Below, one piece after another: positions 1 through 12,764 of a DNA stretch of 64,000 bases. This DNA is from Cryptomeria japonica (taxonomy: Eukaryota; Streptophyta; Pinopsida; Cupressales; Cupressaceae). The first letter of the stretch is position 1. Every line of letters starts with the position of its first letter. A program made the position numbers and the translations under genes. The stretch covers positions 213,008,997-213,072,996 of the forward strand of contig NC_081406.1 of the NCBI RefSeq assembly GCF_030272615.1, in the 5' to 3' direction. The notes beneath the pieces are model-generated. The model saw nothing but the letters and a program-made list of their open reading frames with translations, did no database searches and had not been told where the DNA came from.

Positions 1-1766
1 TAACCTTCTGGGACTCGGTTGCAAAACAACCAAGCACCAGTAACAGTGCTCCTACACGGGTGGATGCTGCTGAAGATGAGGATGAAGAAGAAAAGTAAGA
101 GGAAACAACTAAGATCATTCCTAGGTATGTAAAGTTGAATCATGATCCAAAGTAGATCATAGGAGACAAGGATGTAGGAATTCTTACAAGAAGAAAGATC
201 AGAGAAAAATCTTGCACGATCTCTGAATTTGAGCCTAAAACATTCAAAAAGGCACATAAAGATGAAGATTGGATCAAGGTGATGGAAGAGGAACTTGACC
301 AGATAGAAAATAATGGTACGTGGTCTTTGGTACCCAGACCAGAGCATAAAAAAGTCATTGGCACCAAATGGGTTTTCAGGAATAAGCTGAATGAAGATGG
401 CTCGGTGGTTAGAAACAAAGCCAGATTGGTGTGTAAAGGATATGCCCAAGAAGAAGGAGAAGACTAAGGAGAAACCTTTTCTCTAGTAGCCAGATTGGAA
501 GGAGTTTGTATGCTTCTTGTATATGCAACATTCAAGGAATTCAAAGTATATCAAATGGATGTAAAGTCTGCATTCCTGAATGGAATACTAGAAGAGGAGG
601 TGTATATAGAGCAACCAGATGGGTTTTCCCTATCAGAAGACAATGACATGGTGTATAGGCTACATAAGGCCTTGTATGGACTAAAGCAGACACCTAGAGC
701 ATGGTATGAATGCTTACACTCCCATCTTGTGAAGATTAGATTTAAGAGAACAAGTGAGGATAGTAATATCTACCTAAAGTTAGAAGGAGATCAGATTTTG
801 ATTTGTGAGGTATTTGTTAATGACATAATCTTTGGAGGAGATGACAAGATGAGTCATGATTTTGCAGATGAGATTAAAAAGGAGTTTGAGATGTCACTTA
901 TAGGGGAGATTAAGTTCTTCATTAGACTACAGATTCAACAAATGAAAGATGGAATCTTTATCACTCAGTCCAAATATGTCAAAGAGGTGTTGAAGACCTT
1001 TGGCATGGAAGACAACAAATTGGTTGGTACACTGATGGTGACCGGTTGTAAATTATCCAAAGAGGATGACTTAGGGTTAGTAAATGAGAAGGAATACCGA
1101 TCAATGATTGGTAAATTACACTATGTAGTACATAGCAGACCAGACATTGCACATGCAATGGGCATTGCTGCATGGTTCTGGAAAAGCCCAAGAGAATCCC
1201 ACTTGGTAGCAGTCAAGCGGATTCTGAGATATTGGAAGGGAACTATCGACTATGAATTATGGTATCCATACAGTAATGATTTCAACCTAAAAGTGTTTAC
1301 AAATGTTGACTGGGCTGGTAATGTGGATGACCGGAAGAGCACAAATAGTGGTGCATTCTTTCTTGGTAGAAGACTAGTCTCATGGATGAGTAAGAAATAG
1401 AGCTGTATCTCTCAGTCTACAACAAAAGTGGAGTATGTTGGAGCATTTATGAACTGCACCCACACAATTTGGATGAAGCATGTATTCAATGGATTCAAAG
1501 TTCCTGAAACTGAACCGGTAAGTATATTTTGTGACAACACAAGTGCAATTAACATCTCCAAGAATCCGGTTTTACATTCTAGAACCAAGCACTTTGAGCT
1601 TAAATATCATTTCTTAAAGGAAAAGGTTCAAAACAAAGAAGTTGTACTGGAACATGTTTCCAGTAAGGAGCAGTTAGTAGACATATTCACCAAGCCTCTA
1701 CTGAAGGCTACCTTTACCTATTTGAGAGGTGAATTAGGGGTGCTGCCCCTTCAAGAGGTGAACTAA
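1..1766 (+). pseudogene. copia pol remnant: reverse transcriptase and RNase H
   Basis: One reading frame (the frame of position 279) runs from about position 120 to 1766. It carries the copia RT opening ([14 protein letters not shown]), the palm block ([21 protein letters not shown], 573-635), YGLKQTPRAWY, then FVNDIIFGGDD at about 813, and the RNase H domain ending in DIFTKPLLKATF. Copia elements normally have FVDDI at the active site. Here the first aspartate is asparagine, so the polymerase would be inactive even without the stops. In-frame stops lie at about 171, at 465-467 (after GEGED-like EEGED) and at 1398-1400 (after SWMSKK, where relatives have a glutamine). The 5' part with gag, protease and integrase is outside the window. 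It is clearly a decayed copy. Confidence 0.9.
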
Positions 1767-1837
1767 AGGTGTGTGCTCCACATCAGTCAATACTTACATT
1801 GATATATTTTTCTTAGGATTGGTGTGTTGAAGGATGC

Positions 1838-2009
1838 TACTCCTTCGGGGGAGCAACATAGTTGAATATATATGCTTATGCCTTCACTTTTGCATTGTTG
1901 TCAAAGGGGGAGAAAATGTGAAGCGGAGAAGATATCTACAATATTGGGGGAGAAGATGTGAAGCTCAGAGATATCTTTGTATATTGTCATCAATGCCAAA
2001 GGGGGAGAT
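1838..2009 (+). promoter_or_regulatory. multiple polypurine tracts before the 3' LTR
   Basis: Four G-rich purine tracts of the form GGGGGAGA or GGGGGAGC occur at about 1848, 1905, 1946 and 1998-2009. The last (AAAGGGGGAGAT) directly abuts the LTR and is the expected plus-strand primer. Several tracts upstream of the 3' LTR are a described feature of Sirevirus-type copia elements. The two middle tracts are both followed by a G-rich AGAAxATGTGAAG repeat. Confidence 0.7.
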
Positions 2010-3533
2010 TGCTGGCATATGTGCAGAGTATGTTGACATGATGATATTGTATGTTGTCATTGATGTCAATATGATGAAGAGTGAACTGGTATATTGAAGT
2101 AAGCACTTGCAAGAGAATCAGTATATGTACAAAAGTGAAGTGGTATGGTTGTCCAAGTGAACTGGTATGATGAAATATGAACCAGTATATGTAACAAAGT
2201 AAAGCGGTATGTTTGTCCAAGTGAACCGGTATGTTGAAATGTGAACCAGTATATGAAATTTTTTGTATCAAGGTTTTATATGGTATGACTACCGATTGGT
2301 AGTCTTAGCTTCAGGGTTTCTGGTTGAAATTTTCTATGCCTATGTGATTCAATTGATGACATTGTGTGTTGTGCTAGCATTGTAATGAAGAATAGATTGT
2401 GTTGCCACATCAGCCCTGTGCACGTCAAGGATCTTGCATGAAGGAGATTGATCCTATCTACTTCGGGAATGTGTAAAGTCTCTGTAAATGGTGGATAATG
2501 CATGATGGGTTATCAGCCTCCAAGATGCGGTGAAGAACAAATGATGGAGAATGTCTTGAGATCTGTTCAAGACCATTGTATTCAAAGCAAAGTGTTCAAT
2601 GGTCAGGATTGAACCGACTGAATTGTTCAACCTAAATGTTTAGGGTTTAGGGTTTATGCTACCGACCTATCTGTTTCCTATAAAGTCAATGTTGTTTTTC
2701 ATGTTGAAGTTGTTGGCAAATGTTGTGTGTGTATCTAAGTGCAAAGACACATGATTCTTGGCAGACTAGATATGAGAATTGATACCTGCAGAGTGTGAGT
2801 GCAGAAGGAAGAAACTGAAGCAGATCTGCATTGGCATTGAGTGTTGTTACCAGATCATTGTAATACCTGTTGACCTCTAACCACTTCAACAATTGGAAAA
2901 TCCCTTAATAGGGTAGCTTTAACTGGCTTGCTATAAATCCTTTAACAGGGTGACTCAAAATCGTTGAGCTCTAAAAATCCTCTAACAAGGTAACCTTTAA
3001 CCGGGTATGTTAGCTATCTCTTAACCAAGTGATCCTTAGTAGGATCAGTTCCTAACAAAACCTATTGTAAAGTCTTTAACCGGACTAGGCTCCTAACATA
3101 GCGGACTTCAAAAGGGTTCAAAGAATAGCTTGTGGGTATTCATCCCCACCGTGGTTTTTCCCAGTTGGGTTTCCACGTGAAAAATATGTGTGTTATGTGC
3201 GATGCTTTTAATATGATGCTTTTTTATTGTCTGTTAAGCAGTAAAGCATGTTGAATCAGTAAGTCTTTACATTTCAGTTGAATATTTACTAGTGTATGCA
3301 TATAGGGGAAGTGGAAATAAGATGTTAGATTGTGTGAAAAGCTAAGTTACCGGTTTATGTCTTTCACTGTGCTAAACTGGTAGTAATCTGGTTTAGACAG
3401 ATGTTATTGCTTTCCAGTAAAAGTGCAGGGTTGTCCGTCTAACCGGTTCAAGCAAAAGTGTTTTTCTCAGTACTGACTCCCCCCCCCCTTCTCAGTACCG
3501 GTTTGGTACTAACTGTTCATCATTGATTCATCA
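2010..3533 (+). repeat. 3' LTR of the left copia element
   Basis: It starts TGCTGGCATATGTG straight after the polypurine tract and ends GATTCATCA (TG...CA ends), 1524 bp. U3 carries a run of GAACYGGTATG-like motifs (2090-2255). Near 3148 it has the CCCCACCGTGGTTTTTCCC motif shared with the other LTRs of the window. A C-run at 3478-3488 is flanked by the short stem GTACTGA/TCAGTAC (3470-3476 and 3492-3498). No element is seen after 3533, so the target duplication cannot be checked. Confidence 0.85.
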
Positions 3534-4582
3534 AATTCACTATTTACTGTTGCAACACTGTTAATTCTGCTCATGAAGGAAATGTAACCTGGTTTTCTTC
3601 CTTCACAGTGCAAAACAGCTTCATAACAACATAATAAACCTTCAACTAGGAATATTGACAATTAAAACTCATTAGAAATTGACTGAGACCATTAACTTGC
3701 TTGCTTCTAACCGAGTTTCCACCATGCACTCGCCTAGAGCTAGGTCCCATTCATCTTTTTCACCACGAATGACAACAAAAACTTAAAATATAATATGTAC
3801 AAAGGTCTAACTTGGTCTCCAAGGTTCATTTTTGCTTGGTTACCCAAGGAGACCAAGTGTTTCAACCCATTTTTGTCAAAACCCAGTTCTGGGTAGTGAA
3901 TTGGCAAAACTAAAAGATTTTATTTGATAAACCAAAACACAATAAAAATCCTAACACAAAGAATGAAAAACCTTCATACAACCATGACACAAACTCCAAT
4001 GAAAGTACAGTATGAAAATAGTGCTCTGTACTAACTATTACAATAGATTAAGCTTAAAAAGCATGAAAATAGTCATATTTCATTAACTTCCTCTTGCTAC
4101 TACCAAGACAACCCATTTACAATGTTTTAAGTGTCCTTATATAGGCACACTCAAACCATTCCAACCATTATGGCATCCATAACTACCTTGTAGAGTGATT
4201 TTGCAACTTTTCTCACTTTTTGTCAAAATGTTGCTTGACAACATTAGCAATTTTTGACTCTTAGTGCATTTTTGTCCTACAAGACAAATATATTCCACCT
4301 AACCATTTGAGATGGTGCAAAACCAATAAATACACCTACTCCAATTACTTTCTAGGATTTTTACAAGGTTTTAAACACATTTTCACTATAATGCCATTTT
4401 TGGCTTACAAGGCACTATGAGCCAAAACTAGAAAGAAAACTTGAGAAAAATTATCTAAACAACTCTAAGATAAACCTAAACCATAATGAAACCTAAACCA
4501 CAAACTTGGACTCTTACAATAGTCCTTTATTCAATTCATGATCCCAAACAAACCAAAATTGTGAAGGTGCTCCTGCACTAGT
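3534..4582. other. unassigned AT-rich stretch between copia LTR and gypsy pol
   Basis: I see no coding frame of note and no recognisable LTR end. It contains a short inverted repeat, ACTTGGTCTCC at 3810-3820 and GGAGACCAAGT at 3848-3858. It may be leftover sequence of the gypsy element or of an unrelated repeat. The boundary with gypsy coding sequence lies near 4560-4583. Confidence 0.4.
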
Positions 4583-6390
4583 CAACCTCCGCATATAGAA
4601 TTTCCAGATGAGTCAATCATGCACCTTACTAAACAATCATGAAAGATGTTCTTTGATGGGTCTTTCACTCAACATGGTTCTGGTGCTGGAATACTTTTTA
4701 TTACTCCTCAAAAATATTCAATTCTGAAAGCTTACAAGATTCCCTTTCCTTGTACAAACAACATTGCAGAATATGAAGCTTTGGTAAATGGGATCAAGTT
4801 GGCCATCGAGTGGAAGATTGTTGAATTACACATCTATGAAGATTATCAACTCATCATCAACCAAATAAATGACCTATATTAGACAAGAGATGAGAAACTG
4901 ATGCCTTATAAGAGAATGGTGTATGATCTCAAGAAATACTTTACCTTTGTATCATTTTAGCAAATCCTCAAAACAACAAATAGAGCAGCGGATGTAATGG
5001 TCACTTTGGCATCTATACCACAGCTACAGGAGTCTAATTTTTGGTTTGAATTCCTGGTGGAAGAGTTACATTATCCTACCTATGATTCCCCCAAGTCCTA
5101 GATGGTCTGTTCTATTATTGGACATGACTCATCTCATAATAGCCACATTTACTCTTACCTGTGTGAGCAAGTTGTCCTTGCTAATCTTTCTCGAAATGAA
5201 AAAAGGAACCTAATCTGAAATGTGTCACGGTATGTCATCATTGCTAACGACCTATTCAAGCAAGGTTTAGATAATACTTTGCTTAGATGTCTAGAAACTG
5301 AGGAGTTCCAACATGCATTATCCGAGGTTCATGAAGGTGTTTGTGGATCCCATTTGAACGGTCTAAATTTAGCACGAAAACTACTAAGGGATGGCTACTA
5401 CTGGCCAGACATGGAGAAAGAAGCTATAAAATTTGCTAAAACCTATGAAAAGTGCCAACTACATGGGCACCTTATCCATGCTCCAGTAAGGGATCTCATA
5501 CCCTTTGTGACACACTAGCCCTTCCAATAGTGGGCGTTTGATCTAATTGGCCAAATATACCTGTATCATCTAACAGACACAAATTTATTATCGCTGCCAC
5601 TGAGTACTTCACTAAGTGGGTAGAAGCGATTACTCTCATCAAAGCAACCAGCAAACAAGTAGCTCTATTTATTCTTAATTATATCATCTATAGGTATGGT
5701 ATACCTTCATCCATTATAACTGAAAATGGAGGACGGTTCAAGAACAAATGTCTAGACGAACTCTATGAGAAATTCAAAATAAAACAACACCGGTCATCAG
5801 TATATTACCCTTAAGGTAATGGGCAAGCAGAGGCACAAAAAAAAAACCTATTGACTATCTTGCACAGAACAATGAACAAATCTGGGAAGGATTGGCATCT
5901 GCAGCTCAATCCTGCATTGTGGGCTTATAGAACAAGTATCAAAACACCTACTAGGGCTACACCTTTTTCTCTGGTGTATGGGTCCGAAGCAGTATTACCT
6001 ATTGAGGTGGAAATACCATCTCTAAGAGTTTCTTTGCAAGGTCTTGTTACTGATGAAGAATATAGAATATCTAGATTACAAGAGCTCGAATTGTTGGATG
6101 AGCATCGACAAGTGGCGTTTGATCATCTCAAAGTGTATCAAAAGAGAATGTCTAGAGGATATAACAAGAAGGTTTGACCCTGAGAATTTCAGGTTGGTGA
6201 CCTAGTTCTAAGAGAAAATCCTAAAAATACATAGTTTTGAGATAACAAAGGGAAGTTCGAACCCAACTGGCTAGGTCCCTATGTCATTACTGCAACTTTT
6301 GGCTCTGGTGCCTATCAACTCTCAACATCGAAAGGAGAACAACTCTGCGAACCGACCAACACCATCCATCTGAAGAAATTATTCACTTAA
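4583..6390 (+). pseudogene. Ty3/gypsy pol remnant: RNase H and integrase
   Basis: The reading order is an RNase H-like domain (KMFFDGSFTQHGSGAGILF at 4643 onward, then NNIAEYEALVNGIKLA), a spacer, an H2C2 zinc-binding integrase head (HEGVCGSHLNG and YYWPDMEKEA, 5330-5480) and the integrase core. The core has TKWVEAI near 5612, ENGGRF near 5723 and a region reading NGQAEAQ, followed by ALWAYRTSIKTPT and the C-terminal LGPYVI...IHLKKLFT before a stop at 6388-6390. An extra RNase H of this type directly before integrase is typical of Tat-lineage gypsy elements. In-frame stops lie at 4640, 4880, after 5515 and near 5812, and the catalytic ENGGRF replaces the usual DNGxQF. No chromodomain is visible. 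Gag, protease and most of RT are missing. Confidence 0.85.
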
Positions 6391-7169
6391 ATATTCTCTG
6401 CTCCAGCAGCCTATACAACTAAAAAGGCTCGAAAAAAATCCATAAAAATCAGAAAAAGTTCTGAAAAAATCCTAAAAATAAAAAAAAGTCCTAAAGAAAT
6501 CATAAAAATCAGAAAAAGTCCTGAAGAAATTCAAAAAAACAAAAACAAAAGAAAGAGCAAAAAAAAAAAAGGAAAAAGAGAGAAAATGCCTTGGTGAAAA
6601 CCTAGTAAACAGGCACCTTGGTAAAAAAAATAAAACATGAATCTTTGCCAAGCAGGTGAAAACCTAGTAAATAGGTGCCTCTTATACTCAAGTGCTCCAT
6701 CTATCAACACAATGTTGGCATTCCTACTTTCTTGCATATTTGTTTTCGCTTGTGCATATTTCAGTCACTTTTGTGACATCCTGATTCGTTGGAACCCTCA
6801 TGGCTTGAAACCGATCAATGTCCTAGTCTTAGGTAATTGACAAGAGCACATTACATGTCCTAAGTAGTATCAACCAAGTCAACCTTACGTCAGTGAAACC
6901 TGGTCGTCCACTCTGAGTTAGTCTCTTGTCTCCTGACTACTAAAGAGTTTTTATCACTAAGTAAACAAGCAAAAACATTACTGAAAACAATCACTAAACT
7001 CTTTGAGATATGCATGGAAATTTTCTTTGTGTGCTATCTTTTATATTGTTTTTCGATTATTATCCCTCTGAGTAACTCGAGGATGTCTATTGTGACTAAG
7101 AGGAATAAGGATTGGGGGCATAATATTTTCTTTGTTTTTTGCTTGTAGGAATGATCCCAATGATCTGGA
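6391..7169 (+). other. gypsy 3' region with A-rich short repeats
   Basis: Non-coding sequence follows integrase. From 6425 to 6600 an A-rich stretch repeats units like AAAATCAGAAAAAGTCCTGA. Between 6595 and 6690 a second short repeat (GAAAACCTAGTAAAxAGG) occurs twice. A G-rich purine run (GATTGGGGGCAT, 7110-7121) looks like a polypurine tract but is not followed by a TG LTR start. The stretch stops at the target site CTGGA of copia element A and resumes at 13746. Confidence 0.6.
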
Positions 7170-8252
7170 TGTTAGGTCCCGGAGATAACTGAGAGGGGGG
7201 GGTGAATCAGTTGTCTAATAAATTCAAATCAAAAACCATTTAACCAACTTAATGCTTAATACTGGTAAACTAGTTAAGTATGTCGGTAGACAGTGTTAAT
7301 AGTAAATTGCTATATCGGTAAAGATTAATGCATGAAACACAAACATAAAGTCATCCACAACACATAACACCAATATTTGTACATGGAAACCCTATAAGGG
7401 GAAAAACCATGGTGGGAAACCTTACCCACAATCAGATGATACTACTGTAGATAGTAAGTGTACATAAATGGGGTCTGCACATGCAAAAAGGCCAACAGCC
7501 TAGAGCTCATTGCTCAATCACAAAATGGGAGTCACACTGACTACAGTTGGATGGTTAAATCCAATAAGAATGTACTGTGCAAAATAACATCTTCATATGC
7601 TGGATTAAGTACCGGTGTAATGTTGATATGCTTCTACAAAAACCTAGCTTCACCTTCAAATGATGTCTTTGTGTATACCTTTTCTTAATCTCGCATATAA
7701 CTTCTCACAATCCTTTTTCTCACATTCCTCATTCGATCTTACAAATAAGATCTTACATTTATACCATAACCTAAGACCAATTTTAATAGGTCAACTCTAC
7801 AAGATATTACAATAAAAACATTTTACAAACAATATAATATCCGATGCAATAACCAATTGAACATGTTAGCTGAATGCATTTACAACAACAATAAATCATC
7901 TCCATAGCGTGCCATGCTGATCTGGAAAACATAAATCTGCCGGTGTAACCCTAGGTAACCCTGGACCTATTTGTCGATAAAAGAAAATATGTAAATATGA
8001 ATATACCAATGATTAATTATTCAAAACAAAGTGTCCACATGATGTCTTCGACATTGCCAAGTGTCTTCCATATCATTCCAAGTGTTGGTGATCATTATAT
8101 CCTGCCAGTGAACATTATATCCTATCGGTGAACCATATACCAGTAACTATGCAATAGTTACTTGCTTGCCGATGAATGCTGCTAGATCTCCAAAGTGCTA
8201 GTGTTTTAGTAGGTGTTGACATAAATGATAAAACCATACCAAAATACCAACA
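7170..8252 (-). repeat. 3' LTR of copia element A
   Basis: 1083 bp. It is longer than the 5' LTR because it keeps about 100 bp (around 8048-8150) that the 5' copy lacks. On the minus strand it opens TGTTGGTATTTTGGTATGG, beside the polypurine tract. The hairpin near its 3' end has arms at 7183-7192 and 7207-7216 around a G-run. Confidence 0.93.
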
Positions 8253-8614
8253 ATCTCCCCCTTTGGCATTGATGGCAACACAAGATGGAAAAACCATCAA
8301 AGTGCCAAAACAAAAATGCCAAATACCAAAAACCAACAATCTCTCCTAAACAACAATCTCTCCCCCTGGGAGCAACATGTGTTTATCCAAGGATTTACAG
8401 TACCAATCTCTCTTTAAAAGATAATGTGTTTTTCCATAGATATCTCTCCCCCTTTGACATCAAATGCCAAAGTTATAATAAAACCAAGTTCATATACAAA
8501 ATACCAATCAATTCAATATACCAACTACTCCCCCTAAGAAGTAGTGTCCTCATCAAAGACCGGAGTAAAGGATTTGTCTTTCAATTCTGCCAATTGATGA
8601 CAATCATCAACTAT
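8253..8614 (-). promoter_or_regulatory. polypurine tract cluster of element A
   Basis: Four pyrimidine runs on the + strand (about 8255, 8351, 8444 and 8526; CTCCCCCTTTGG, CTCCCCCTGGG and similar) correspond to GGGGGAG purine tracts on the coding strand, in the same layout as element B and the left copia element. The one next to the LTR is the likely plus-strand primer. The others resemble the multiple-tract layout of Sirevirus-like elements. Confidence 0.65.
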
Positions 8615-11600
8615 CTAAGTCTCTACCGGTGAAAGTATGACTCCAAGGTGATCTTTGAGATATTCAAAGGTCTCTTTAGGCAAAGGTTTTGTGAAAATAT
8701 CTACAAAGTGTTCTTTAGTATTCACATAAACCAGTTTTATCTCTTTTTCTTCAACTTTTTCCCTTAGAAAATTCAGTTTGATAGAAACATGTTTTGTTTT
8801 AGAATGTAATACCGGATTCTTAGATATATCAATTGCTGTAGTGTTATCACAATATATAGTAATAGGTTCCTTGCATTTTACCTTTATGTCATTCAACATT
8901 TGCTTAAGCCATAGTACCTGTGTACAGTTAGTTGTTGCTGCAACATATTCTGATTCTGCTGTTGATAAAGATGTACAACTCTGTTTCTTACTCAACCAAG
9001 AAACTAATCTCTTTCCAAGAAAGAATGCTCCTCTAGTGGTGCTTTTCCTATCATCCACATCTCTTGCCCAATTTGCATCTGTGTATGCACATAGATCAAA
9101 ATTTTCATCTCTAGGATACCATAATCCAAGATTTGCAGTGCCTTGTAAGTACCAAAAAATCCTTTTTACTGTTGATTCATGATTTTTCTTAGGATTACTT
9201 TGAAATCTTGGAACAATACATACTGCATTCATAATATCAGGCTTGGTTTGTGTCAAATACAGTAAACCTCCTATCATAGATTTGTATCTAGTTGGATTAA
9301 CAGCTGTAGATTCATCCCTTTGAGATAATTTGTCATTTGTAGTCATAGGTGTGCTTACCGGTTTATAGTTCTCCATCCCAAATTTCTTTAGTAACTCTTT
9401 CAGGTACTTGGATTGACTCAAAAATATACCTTTGTCAGTCTGTGAAATCTGCAATCCTAAAAAGAATTTTATTTCTCCAATCATAGACATTTCAAATTCT
9501 TGTTGCATTTCAATAGAAAATTCTTTACATAATCCATCTTCTCCTCCAAAGATTATATCATCAACGAATACTTCTATAATCAAGATGTCATCATTAGTTA
9601 TTTTGTAATATAAATTGCTGTCTGCATTTCCTTTAGTAAAACCAATCTTTAAAAGATACTTATCCAACCTTGCATACCAAGCTCTTGGGGCTTGTTTCAA
9701 TCCATACAGAGCTTTTCTTAACCTACAAACCATATCATTGTCATCTGTCAAAGAAAATCCATCAGGTTTTTCAATATAGACTTCCTCTTCAAGATCTCCA
9801 TTCAAGAATGCACATTTAATATCCATTTGATCAACTTTGTAGTTCTTGTGAGCTGCAAAGGCCAAGAATAATTTGACTGCCTCAATTCTAGCTACTGGTG
9901 CGAACGTTTCATTGTAATCCACTCCTTTTTGAGAATATCCCTTACACACTAGTCTTGCTTTATTTCTGACAACCTTACCATCTTCATTAAGTTTGTTTCT
10001 AAATACCCATTTGGTTCCAATTACATTTTATCTTTAGGTTGGGGAACTAATGTCCAAGTATTATTTTTCTCAATTTGTTCTAATTCTTCTTCCATAGCTT
10101 TAATCCAAAATTTATCTTCACATGCCTCATTAACAGATGATGGTTCAATTTGAGAAATAAGACATACCTCTTCATTTGCCAATCTTTCTCTTGTCATAAC
10201 TCCTTTAAATTTATTTCCAATTATCTAATCTTCAGAATGATTCAATCTTACATAATAGGGTGTCTTAGTTTGTTGTTGTTCTTCAATTATTGTGGAATCC
10301 TCTTATGGTACCAGGGTAACTGGATCTTCATTCTGTACCAGTGGATTTAGTGTAGGTTCATTTGTCACAACTTCTGTTGCCGATTCAGAGTCTATATACC
10401 TTGAAGTTCCTTTGAATTGTTCATTAATCTTTACATTTGTACTCTCAACAATTTTTTGCAATCTCTTGTTAAAACATCTATATGCCTTGCTTTTAGATGA
10501 ATAACCAAGAAATATTCCTTCATCACTTCTAGGATCAAATTTGCCAATATACTCATCTCTTCTAATATAACATTTACTTCCAAAAATTCTGAAATACTTA
10601 AGAGTAGGAGTATTACCAAACCATAGTTCATGAGGGGTCTTACCAGTTTCACCTTTGATGTGAACTTTGTTGAATGTATAGATGGCTGTGCTGACTGCTT
10701 CTCTTCGATACACATGTGGTAAATTTTCTTTAGATAACATACTTCTTGCTACATCCAAGATAGTTCTATTTTTCCTTTCAACAACTCCATTCTGCTGTGG
10801 TGTCCGAGGTGTGAATAGCTATCTTCTGATTCCATTCACTTCACAGAATGTATTAAAGTCCTTAGATGTGAATTCTCCTCCTTTATCTGATCTTAAACAT
10901 TTGATTTTCTTACTATTTTCATTTTCAACCATTGTTTTGAACAGTTTGAACTTTCCAAGTGTTTCTGATTTTTCTCTGAGAAAAGTAACCCAACACATTC
11001 TAGAATAATCATCAATAATTAGCATGAAATATCTATCACCTTGTAAGATTTTAGTTCTAGCTAGACCACATAAATCAGTGTGAATCAAATCAAGAGCATT
11101 ATTGGATTTTTCTAGAATACTTTTGAAACTAGTTCTAACTTGTTTTCCAAATTGACATTCCTTACAAATTGTATTATGAGGTTTCACAATTTTAGGTAGA
11201 TCTCTAACTACCTTAGAAGTACTGATCTTCACCATGCAATCAAAGTTTACATGACATAGTCTCTTATGCCATAACCAACTTTCATCTATATGTGCAATCA
11301 AGCATGCCTTTTCACTGTTATTCAAATGAAAGATATTACCTCTAGTCTTAAATTGTAACTGAAATCCCTTCTCAACCAATTGACCAACACTTAAAAGATT
11401 ATGCTTTAATCCTTTAACATAGTAGACATTGTCAGTGTTATGCTTACCATCAAGAGATCTTGTACCCTTACCTTTGATTGAACAGGCTTTGTCATCTCCA
11501 AATCTTACTAAACCTCCATTGTATTCTTGAAAGTTCAAGAATTTACCTTTGTCTCCTATCATATGATGTGAGCATCCTGAGTCAATGATCCATTCATCCT

Positions 11601-12708
11601 TTACTTCAACTTTAGCTGCTAGGGCTTGTTCTACTAGTTGAGCAGTAGGTGCCGGTTGATCTTCTGTTATAGCAACAAAAACCCATCCATTGTCTGCTGG
11701 ATCCTCATCAGAATAATTAGTCACACCTTCATCAGCAATGTAACAAGATTTGTCTTTGTTCTTCTTAAATTTGTATCTCTGATATTGAGGATTAGGCTTG
11801 TATGTTCTTCTATCTTCTTCTCTTAGTCTAGCATGTCTATCAGGGCATCTTGAAGCCATATAACCAATCTTATTGTAGTTAAAACATTTAAAGGGTTCTT
11901 TACCTTCATACTTACTTCCAACTGGACCTTTTGGCATTTTCCTTGCAAATAGTGCTTCAAGTTCTTCAAGCTCTTCATTATCCTTCCTAGTTTCTTCAAG
12001 TTCTCTTACATAAAAGGCTTTCCAATCTGATTTGTCAAATGATGGAGCAGATGATGTTGATGCTTTAAAGGCCAAATCTGTCTTTATAGTAGCAACAAGA
12101 CCAAATTCCTCAATTTCAGAAGCTGAAAGTTTTCCAATCAATGTATCCCTAGTTACTGATGTATTAGGCATTGTTCTCAACTCATTTATAGTAGTAACCT
12201 TCCTTTTATATGCTGGTGGCAAACCTCTTAAGATTTTTGAAACAATTTCATCCTCACTCAAGGTTCCTCCACAACATTTTATACGCAAAACAATTTCATT
12301 TACTCTTTCCATAAAAGCAGAAATCCTTTCATCTTCTTCCATTTTCAAATGTTCATACCTGACTTGGAAGCTTTCAAGTTTTACAATCTTGACTATGGAA
12401 TCTCCTTCATTCAGTGTTTCCAAATGATCCCAAATAGCTTTAGCAGTAGGCCTATCTGATAATCCCATGATTTGTTGATCTAATAAAGTACTCAAAAGTG
12501 CTTCTCTTGCTTTGCAATCATTCTCCTCATGTTTAGCTAAGGTAGTTGGAGTAGTCTGACCAACTACAGCAGCAGTGTAGCCATTCTTTGTAACTTCCTA
12601 GATGTCTTTACCAATACAATTCAGATGTGTCTCCATCCTGATCTTCTATATCCCATAGTTGGTTCCATCAAGTTTAGGACTGTCCTTCCTGAAATAATTA
12701 GTAGTCAT
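8615..12708 (-). pseudogene. copia gag-pol of element A, broken
   Basis: The probable start codon is at 12706-12708 (MTTNYFRKDSPKLDGTNYG). Domains follow in order on the minus strand. Gag (about 12700-11850) ends in a knuckle that has lost two ligands (CFNYNKIGYMASRC). The protease motif WIIDSGCSHHM is near 11590. The integrase head (LWHKRLCHVNFD) is near 11260 and the integrase core (HTDLCG, IIDDYSR, SDKGGEF) is at 11080-10870. The RT/RNase H block is a single open frame of 444 codons at 8615-9949 with an intact [11 protein letters not shown] site and ending near [12 protein letters not shown]. Breaks are two TGG-to-TAG stops in early gag, a TAG at about 10816-10818 in integrase, a TAA near 10303, and a one-base loss near 10028. 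The last separates the RT frame from upstream pol. Confidence 0.93.
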
Positions 12709-12750
12709 TGGATCTCCTCAAGTTGTTAAACTTCTGCAAAAGAGGACTAA

Positions 12751-12762
12751 GCTTTGATACCA
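12751..12762 (-). promoter_or_regulatory. primer-binding site of element A
   Basis: The minus strand reads TGGTATCAAAGC, two bases after the LTR end. The usual plant copia site is TGGTATCAGAGC, complementary to initiator methionine tRNA. Confidence 0.85.
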
Positions 12763-12764
12763 AT

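Larger units (their letters stand above)
1..3533 (+). mobile_element. 3' part of a Ty1/copia LTR retrotransposon
   Basis: The window starts inside pol. The order is reverse transcriptase, RNase H, a spacer with several polypurine tracts, then one LTR. The LTR is closely related to the 5' LTR of element E at 57672-59144: both start TG(C/T)TGGCATATGTGCAGAG and end ...TCATCA. This is therefore another, older copy of the E family whose 5' half lies outside the window. Pol is interrupted by stops, so the copy cannot move by itself. Confidence 0.9.

Noticed and set aside
7110-7121. GATTGGGGGCAT as the gypsy polypurine tract and 3' LTR start
   Set aside because: No TG LTR start follows, and the clear tract and LTR of this orientation lie at 32197-33205. 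It could be an internal purine tract.
8778-9182. 134-codon + strand frame
   Set aside because: Antisense shadow of the RNase H part of element A pol.
12032-12427. 131-codon + strand frame
   Set aside because: Antisense shadow of the gag of element A; the same shadow occurs at 46734-46943 on the other strand over element B.
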